Assembly (NCBI GenBank): GCA_022826565.1 | Contig: JAJDUP010000026.1 | Span: 1 to 64,000, forward strand | Length of the DNA stretch: 64,000 bases | Origin: Gemmatimonadota bacterium | GTDB taxonomy: Bacteria; Gemmatimonadota; Gemmatimonadetes; Longimicrobiales; Gaopeijiaceae | Direction of reading: 5' to 3' | Shown: positions 59,365-64,000 of the stretch, piece by piece | How positions within the stretch are numbered: position 1 is the stretch's first letter | Layout of the letters: each line of letters opens with the position of its first letter | Position numbers and translations under genes: made by a program | Notes under the pieces: generated by a model | What the model was told of the DNA's origin: nothing | The model's input: only the letters and a program-made list of their open reading frames with translations | Database searches by the model: none

Positions 59365-59961
59365 TTGTTCACCGGAATCGTGGAAGCGGTCGGCGAGGTC
59401 GTCTCGGTCGACGAGAGCTACGCGGGCCGCACCCTGGTGGTGGCGGCACCCTTCGCGGAAGAGATGACGCCTGGGCGGTCGGTGGCGGTGGACGGAGCCT
59501 GCCTGACTGCCACCGCGGCGGGCCAGCAAACCTTCACGGTCGAGGTGGGGGCGTCGACCCTGGAGCGAACAGTCGCGGGCCGGTACGCGCCCGGGACCCC
59601 GGTCAATCTTGAACGAGCCATCCGGCTTGGTGGCAGGCTGGATGGACACCTGGTTCAGGGACATGTGGACGGGTTGGGGACCTGTCTCGGCGTGAGCACA
59701 GTGGGCGAGACGCGGTTGCTGGAATTCGAGATTCCACAGGATGTCTTCTCGACCACCGTTCTCTACGGTTCGATCGCACTCAACGGCATCAGCCTCACCG
59801 TAAACCGGCTGCGCGCCGAAACCGTTTGCCAGGTGGCCGTCATTCCCTTTACGTGGGAGCACACCAATCTGTCCTCTCAGAAACGCGGCGACAGCGTCAA
59901 CGTGGAATGTGACCTCATCGGCAAATACGTCAGACGAATGATCGAGACCCATGGCCTTTGA
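59365..59961 (+). CDS. ribE: Riboflavin synthase alpha chain
   Basis: The protein has 198 residues: two lumazine-binding barrels in tandem. The standard start M-F-T-G-I-V-E is encoded from TTG 59365. The first repeat includes DGACLTATA, the second GHLVQGHVDG and NGISLTVN. It ends YVRRMIE. It dismutates two molecules of dimethyl-ribityllumazine into riboflavin. It overlaps ribB(A) by 11 bases. Confidence 0.96.
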   Translation: MFTGIVEAVGEVVSVDESYAGRTLVVAAPFAEEMTPGRSVAVDGACLTATAAGQQTFTVEVGASTLERTVAGRYAPGTPVNLERAIRLGGRLDGHLVQGHVDGLGTCLGVSTVGETRLLEFEIPQDVFSTTVLYGSIALNGISLTVNRLRAETVCQVAVIPFTWEHTNLSSQKRGDSVNVECDLIGKYVRRMIETHGL

Positions 59962-61144
59962 CTCCGTTCCCGCCGCCATCCGGGACATCGCCAGGGGTAG
60001 GCTGGTCATCGTCGCCGATGACGAGGATCGCGAGAACGAGGGCGACCTCGTCTGCGCAGCCGACAGGATTACCCCCGATTTGATCAACTTCATGACGAAG
60101 TTCGGCCGCGGGCTCATCTGTGTCTCGCTCACACCCGCGCGCGCGGACGCGCTGGAACTGCCTCCGATGACCGGCCGCAACACGGATCCCCAGGCGACCG
60201 CGTTCACGGTTTCGGTGGACGCGCACGAGCGCTTCGGGGTTACGACCGGCATATCCGCGCACGACCGGGCCCGAACCGTGAAGGTGCTGGCCGATCCCGC
60301 GACGGTGCCCGAGGACTTGAGGCGGCCGGGCCACATCTTCCCGCTGCGGGCGCGTTCCGGCGGAGTGCTGCGCAGGGTCGGCCAAACCGAAGCCGCCGTG
60401 GACCTGGCGCGGCTCGCGGGCCTCACGGCTGCCGGAGTGATCTGCGAGATTCTCAATGAGGACGGCACGATGGCCCGCCGGGGTGAACTCGAAGTGATGG
60501 CCCGGGAGCATGGCCTCAGGTTCATCACCGTCGAGCAGCTGGTCGCTTACCGGCTGTCCCGGGAACGGTTGGTCACCCGGGTCGTGGAGACACCGCTCCG
60601 GACCTGGTGGGGAGACTTCCACGTGATCTGCTACAGGACCGAGATCGACGACCGGGTCCATATCGCGCTCGTGAAGGGCAACGTCGAAGGCAAGGACGAT
60701 GTCCTGGTGCGAATGCACGCCGAGAACCCCCTCGCGGAGACCTTCGGGTCCAGGGACGAGGCGGGCGGAAACATGCTCGCGGGGGCAATGGAGCACATTG
60801 GCAGGGTCGGGGAGGGCGTCATCGTCTACATTCACCGGGACCGTGCCGGTGACCGGCTGGTCGAGCGTCTGCGGCGCGTCTCGCGCCCGCTTGAAGTCGG
60901 GTCCGGTTCTTCGACTCAGGGGCAGGTGCTGCGCGACTACGGTGTCGGCGCCCAGATCCTGCTGGACCTGGGATTGAGTTCGGTCCGGCTTCTCACCAAT
61001 AGCAAGCGGCACATTGTAGGGCTTGACGGGTACGCACTGAGGGTAGTGGGGCGGGAGCCGTTCGACGGGATGCGGATGACGAGTGGAGCGATGCTGGCGA
61101 TGGCCGGCGCGCCGGCCACGGGAGGGGAGGATGACGGTGAGTGA
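59951..61144 (+). CDS. ribB: 3,4-dihydroxy-2-butanone 4-phosphate synthase with degenerate GTP cyclohydrolase II domain (RibBX-like)
   Basis: The protein has 397 residues, the length of RibBA. The N-terminal RibB half (about 1-200) is intact: DDEDRENEGDL, FGVTTGISAHDRA, RPGHIFPLRA and GVICEILNEDG. The C-terminal half (about 205-385) aligns with GTP cyclohydrolase II but the zinc motif, normally with three Cys in E-C-L-T-G-D...C-D-C-G, reads AENPLAETFGSRDEAGG, with no cysteine at all. The catalytic G-R-G-I-G-L block is also lost (DRLVERLRRVS). The domain is probably not a cyclohydrolase; similar degenerate forms have been called RibX and may have a helper role. A separate ribA must be present elsewhere. 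Confidence 0.9.
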   Translation: MAFDSVPAAIRDIARGRLVIVADDEDRENEGDLVCAADRITPDLINFMTKFGRGLICVSLTPARADALELPPMTGRNTDPQATAFTVSVDAHERFGVTTGISAHDRARTVKVLADPATVPEDLRRPGHIFPLRARSGGVLRRVGQTEAAVDLARLAGLTAAGVICEILNEDGTMARRGELEVMAREHGLRFITVEQLVAYRLSRERLVTRVVETPLRTWWGDFHVICYRTEIDDRVHIALVKGNVEGKDDVLVRMHAENPLAETFGSRDEAGGNMLAGAMEHIGRVGEGVIVYIHRDRAGDRLVERLRRVSRPLEVGSGSSTQGQVLRDYGVGAQILLDLGLSSVRLLTNSKRHIVGLDGYALRVVGREPFDGMRMTSGAMLAMAGAPATGGEDDGE

Positions 61145-61589
61145 GGTGCGCGGTGAAGGAGCGCGAATCGCGCTGCTGGTGGGTCGTTTCAATAACCTGG
61201 TGACGGAGCAGTTGTTGCTGGGCGCGCGTGAGCGGCTCCTTGCACGGGGTGTTGCGGAGGACGCTATCGGCGTGTATCGCGTTCCGGGAGCGTGGGACCT
61301 GCCCCAGGCCGCGCGCCGCATCGCGGGGTTGGGCCGGTACGATGCGATCGTGGCCATTGGGTGCGTGATCCGCGGGGAAACCGCTCACTTCGACTACGTC
61401 GCCGGACACGCGAGCGACGGGTTGGGCCAGGTGGCGCTCGGCGCCGACATCCCGGTGGTCTTCGGCGTCCTGACCACCGACACGGCCGAGCAGGCCATGA
61501 CGCGTGCCGACGTGTACGACTCCAACTACGGCAGCGAATTCGCCGACTCGGCACTGACCATGCTCCGGCTCTATGATTCCTTCTGCTGA
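61131..61589 (+). CDS. ribH: 6,7-dimethyl-8-ribityllumazine synthase
   Basis: The protein has 152 residues and joins the products of RibB and RibD. Motifs: VGRFNNLVTEQLL, PGAWDLPQAA (usual G-A-F/W-E-I/L-P), the IGCVIRGETAHFDYVA block with catalytic His, and FGVLTTDTAEQA. ATG 61131 is preceded by GGGAGGGGAGG and overlaps the ribB stop by 14. It ends 11 bases before nusB. Confidence 0.96.
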   Translation: MTVSEVRGEGARIALLVGRFNNLVTEQLLLGARERLLARGVAEDAIGVYRVPGAWDLPQAARRIAGLGRYDAIVAIGCVIRGETAHFDYVAGHASDGLGQVALGADIPVVFGVLTTDTAEQAMTRADVYDSNYGSEFADSALTMLRLYDSFC

Positions 61590-61600
61590 GCAGGGGTGAC

Positions 61601-62044
61601 GTGCTCAAGTCGCTCGATGCCCAGGAACGGCGCGACCGCAGTCGCTCCCGCGCATGGTTTCTGCAGGTGCACTATCGCTGGGAGACAGAGGGCGGCAAGC
61701 TGACCATTGAGGAAGCCCTGGCCGAGACCTGTGAACAGCGCCTCGTCTCACCGGCCCGGCTGTCCTACCTGCAACGGCTGGTCGCGGCGTTCAGCGACAA
61801 CAGGGACCGGATCGAAGAAGCCATCTCGACGTCGCTGGACAACTGGCGGCTGGATCGCCTCTCGGTGATGGACCGTGGCATCCTGCGCCTCGGCACCACC
61901 GAGATCCTGTTGCTTGAGGATCTTCCGGGGAAGGTGGCGATTCAGGAGGCGGTTCGGCTCGCGGAGCGGTACGGGGGGGCGGACTCGCCGCGTTTCGTGA
62001 ACGGCGTGCTCGACGCGGTCTATCGCGCGTCGAGACCGGACTGA
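61601..62044 (+). CDS. nusB: Transcription antitermination factor NusB
   Basis: The protein has 147 residues and is all-helical. The N-terminal R-x-R-x-x-A-x-x-x-L-x-x-H/x pattern (RDRSRSRAWFLQVHYRWE), the central SLDNWRLDRLSVMDRGILRLGTTEIL and the end GGADSPRFVNGVLDAVYR are the family signatures. It binds boxA RNA with S10. Start GTG 61601. ribH-nusB adjacency is common in bacteria. Confidence 0.95.
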   Translation: MLKSLDAQERRDRSRSRAWFLQVHYRWETEGGKLTIEEALAETCEQRLVSPARLSYLQRLVAAFSDNRDRIEEAISTSLDNWRLDRLSVMDRGILRLGTTEILLLEDLPGKVAIQEAVRLAERYGGADSPRFVNGVLDAVYRASRPD

Positions 62045-62062
62045 AGCTGTGCGGTCGCGCTG

Positions 62063-63208
62063 ATGCTCTCCGGGGGCCGGCTGCGGATCCTCGTGGTGAA
62101 TTGGCAGGATCGCCTCAATCCCAACGCCGGCGGTGCCGAGGAACATCTGCACCAGGTGTTCGGCCGCCTGTCCCGCAGGGGACACGACATCACCCTGCTG
62201 TGCTCCGGCTGGGACTCGTGCGATCCCTCGGACGATATAGACGGCATCCGCGTTCTCCGAACCGGGGGCCGGTACTCCTTCAACCTGGCGGCACCGCTCC
62301 ACGGCGAGCGACTCCTGCGGGGCCGGCGCTTCGACGTGGTCGTCGAGGACCTGAACAAGGTTCCGATGCTCTCTCCCCTGTGGGCACCGGCGCCCGTACA
62401 CCTCCTCCTGGTCCACCACCTCTTCGGAGCGACCGCGTTCCGCGAGGCCAATCCCGGTCTCGCCACCGCGACCTGGCTCTTCGAGCGCGTCATCCCGGCC
62501 GTGTATCGGGGGATGCCCTGCGTGGCGGTTTCGGAGAGCACCAGGGAGGACCTGACGGGCCGCGGCCTCGACCCCGCCAACATCGCCGTCATCCGCAACG
62601 GTGTAGAACTCGACGACCTGAAGCCGGCCGCGGAGCGCTTCCCGAGGCCCACGCTCGTGTATCTCGGCCGGCTGAAGCGATACAAGCGGGTCGACCTCGT
62701 CCTGAAGGCTGTGGCGCGGCTCCGCGACCGCGGGATGGGCGCGGATCTGATCGTGGCGGGCAAGGGGGACGCCCGCGCCGCGCTGGAGGCCACCGTCCGT
62801 GATCTCGGGATCGGCGATCGGGTTCGCTTCGCCGGGTTCGTCTCCGAGCGGCAGAAGGCCGAACTGCTCTCCAGGTCCTGGGCGCACATCCTCACCTCCC
62901 CCAAGGAGGGGTGGGGAATCGTGAGCATGGAGGCGTCGGCGTGCGGCACCCCGACAGTGGCGTCCGACTCGCCGGGACTTCGCGAGACGGTGCGTCACGG
63001 CGACACCGGATACCTCGTCCCGCACGGGGATGTGGCGGCGCTCGCGACGGCCCTGCAGCAAGTCATGCAACCGCAGAACCGTGACAGACTCGGACGGGCT
63101 GCCCGGTCAATGGCGGAGGAGTATTCCTGGGAGGCGATTGCCGACGCATTCGAAGCCCACCTGATGTTGCTGGCAGAGGATGCGCCGACGGTAGGGCGGG
63201 GCTGTTAG
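62063..63208 (+). CDS. Glycosyltransferase family 4
   Basis: The protein has 381 residues of the GT-B fold. The N-terminal acceptor half starts RLRILVVNWQDRLNPNAGGAEEHLHQV. The C-terminal nucleotide-sugar half has VYLGRLKRYKRVDLVLKA near residue 205, VRFAGFVSERQKAELL near 255, and the E-x7-E motif region SPKEGWGIVSMEASACGTPTVA near 280. It lacks a signal peptide, so it is cytoplasmic or membrane-associated. The acceptor is unknown. Start ATG 62063, 18 bases after nusB; probably last gene of that transcript. Confidence 0.92.
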   Translation: MLSGGRLRILVVNWQDRLNPNAGGAEEHLHQVFGRLSRRGHDITLLCSGWDSCDPSDDIDGIRVLRTGGRYSFNLAAPLHGERLLRGRRFDVVVEDLNKVPMLSPLWAPAPVHLLLVHHLFGATAFREANPGLATATWLFERVIPAVYRGMPCVAVSESTREDLTGRGLDPANIAVIRNGVELDDLKPAAERFPRPTLVYLGRLKRYKRVDLVLKAVARLRDRGMGADLIVAGKGDARAALEATVRDLGIGDRVRFAGFVSERQKAELLSRSWAHILTSPKEGWGIVSMEASACGTPTVASDSPGLRETVRHGDTGYLVPHGDVAALATALQQVMQPQNRDRLGRAARSMAEEYSWEAIADAFEAHLMLLAEDAPTVGRGC

Positions 63209-63300
63209 CCGCCGGATAGACTCCCGCGGAATACCCGCCGCTACCGGTGCTCACACGGGCTTGTCCATGGGCTGTTAGACTAGGACTGTGTGCCGGACAT

Positions 63301-63323
63301 CCGCATCGCAAGGGTGGATGCGG
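63301..63323 (+). promoter_or_regulatory. Leader hairpin before hpf
   Basis: CCGCATC (63301-63307) pairs perfectly with GATGCGG (63317-63323) around a 9-base loop. It lies in the 163-base gap between the glycosyltransferase and hpf, about 50 bases before the hpf start. It may end the upstream transcript or shape the hpf leader; no T-run follows. No certain promoter is visible in this gap. Confidence 0.45.
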
Positions 63324-63371
63324 CATTGCCGCCAACCGTCCACTTTCACCGCTTCTCAAGGAGGTCGACAC

Positions 63372-63674
63372 TTGACGCCGACACGCATAACCGCGCAGGG
63401 ATGCGAGATCACTCAGGCCATCCGCGACCAGGCCGAGGCATTGGCCGCGCGCTGGCCCCGCTTCGACCCTGCCACCATGGGAGTCAGCTTCGTATTTCAG
63501 ACCGAGGGCCGAACCTGCACCGCGGAGGCCATTGTATCCCGGCGACGCCGAAACCCGGTCGTCGCCCGAGGCAGGGGACCCGATTTCCGAATCGCCATGG
63601 ATGAGCTGGACGGCCACGTCAAGCGACTCCTGAGAAGAGACCGTACCAAGAGGAAGGAGCACCGCATTTCGTGA
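63372..63674 (+). CDS. hpf: Ribosome hibernation-promoting factor, short form
   Basis: The protein has 100 residues of the S30AE/YfiA family. The start, PTRITAQGCEITQAIRDQAEALAARW, gives the beta-alpha pattern. RTCTAEAIVSRRRRNPVVARG is the second strand pair. It continues DFRIAMDELDGHVKRLLRRDR, the final helix with basic tail. It blocks the 30S decoding site during dormancy. Start TTG 63372 with a perfect AAGGAGG eight bases upstream; this site decides the start against the longer open frame. No C-terminal dimerisation domain. Overlaps hprK (GTGA). Confidence 0.9.
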   Translation: MTPTRITAQGCEITQAIRDQAEALAARWPRFDPATMGVSFVFQTEGRTCTAEAIVSRRRRNPVVARGRGPDFRIAMDELDGHVKRLLRRDRTKRKEHRIS

Positions 63675-64000
63675 CGGGTTCGATCACCGTCGAGGAACTG
63701 GTGGGCGCAAGGGGGGATGCGCTGAACCTGCGGTGCGCCACATCGGGCGTTTCGCTGGAGGGCCGGATCACGCACCCCGATCTTTCGAATCCGGGCCTGT
63801 CGCTCGCCGGATACACCGCCCGCATCGCCGAGGGACAGATCCAGGTGTTCGGCGAGACCGAGATGAGCTACCTGTCCACCCTCTCGCCCGACCAGGCCAG
63901 GTGGCGGCTCGACGCGGTATTCGCCAGGGGGGTTCCCGCAGTATTCATCACGGGCGGGCAGGAAGTCCCGCAGCTGTTCCTCAGGGCGGCGGAGGAGGCC
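63671..64000 (+). CDS. hprK: HPr kinase/phosphorylase, N-terminal part (runs off the window)
   Basis: 110 codons are visible. They match the N-terminal domain of HprK: ITVEELVGARGDALNL, GRITHPDLSNPGLSLAGYTA (usual R-P-G-L-A-L-A-G-Y), IQVFGETEMSYLSTLSPDQ and the following V-P-A-V-F-I-T-G-G-Q-E-V-P. The kinase domain with its Walker A motif lies beyond the edge. It phosphorylates Ser46 of HPr to control carbon use; in bacteria without sugar PTS it often sits beside hpf, as here. The start is GTG 63671, overlapping the hpf stop. Confidence 0.92.
   Translation, partial: MTGSITVEELVGARGDALNLRCATSGVSLEGRITHPDLSNPGLSLAGYTARIAEGQIQVFGETEMSYLSTLSPDQARWRLDAVFARGVPAVFITGGQEVPQLFLRAAEEA

Overview
The window is GC-rich (about two thirds GC by eye), densely packed, and shows three traits together: many exported beta-propeller amidohydrolases and S9 peptidases, a cmk-rpsA neighbourhood, and an hpf-hprK pair. 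This combination best fits a Gemmatimonadota-like bacterium (free-living or metagenome-derived). That assignment is an inference from gene content; no 16S gene or marker search was available.

Left edge and methionine block (1-7 kb). Two broken genes of the phage Gp37/Gp68-TcmP pair sit at the edge. A minus-strand methionine unit follows: metH and, downstream, a fused homocysteine methyltransferase/MTHFR-like gene. The metH leader contains a sequence and pseudoknot matching the SAM-II riboswitch, so this unit is probably repressed by S-adenosylmethionine.

Export and scavenging block (7-39 kb). Nearly every gene here carries a signal peptide, lipobox or Tat motif. It holds a 6-bladed propeller lipoprotein, an S9 peptidase overlapped by a plug-only TonB-type protein, three paralogous TolB-propeller/amidohydrolases of 1,100-1,250 residues, an exported fumarylacetoacetate hydrolase-family protein, an outer-membrane barrel coupled to a triple-repeat protein, a serine hydrolase behind a palindromic operator, a second S9 peptidase, a CopC-CopD protein and a Tat-exported aminotransferase. 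Arginase, tRNA-Leu(UAA), apaG and a YbdG-type mechanosensitive channel are interspersed. A 36-codon ORF fills the gap between two genes of the 39-33 kb minus-strand operon exactly and is probably real.

Core metabolism block (39-64 kb, all plus strand). The order is rnz, tyrA, a fused aroA-cmk, rpsA (with a strong leader hairpin), and an LpoA/ABC-type binding lipoprotein. Next comes a propionyl-CoA to succinyl-CoA module (carboxyltransferase, PDZ protein, biotin carboxylase, biotin carrier, methylmalonyl-CoA mutase catalytic chain). Then come fmdB, argS, a PfkB kinase, purM, a barrel-like exported protein, and the riboflavin genes ribD-ribE-ribB(X)-ribH with nusB. A glycosyltransferase, hpf and the 5' part of hprK end the window. 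Many of these genes overlap by 4-20 bases and start with GTG or TTG, so translational coupling is the rule. The GTP cyclohydrolase II half of RibBA has lost its zinc cysteines, so the pathway's first step must be encoded elsewhere.
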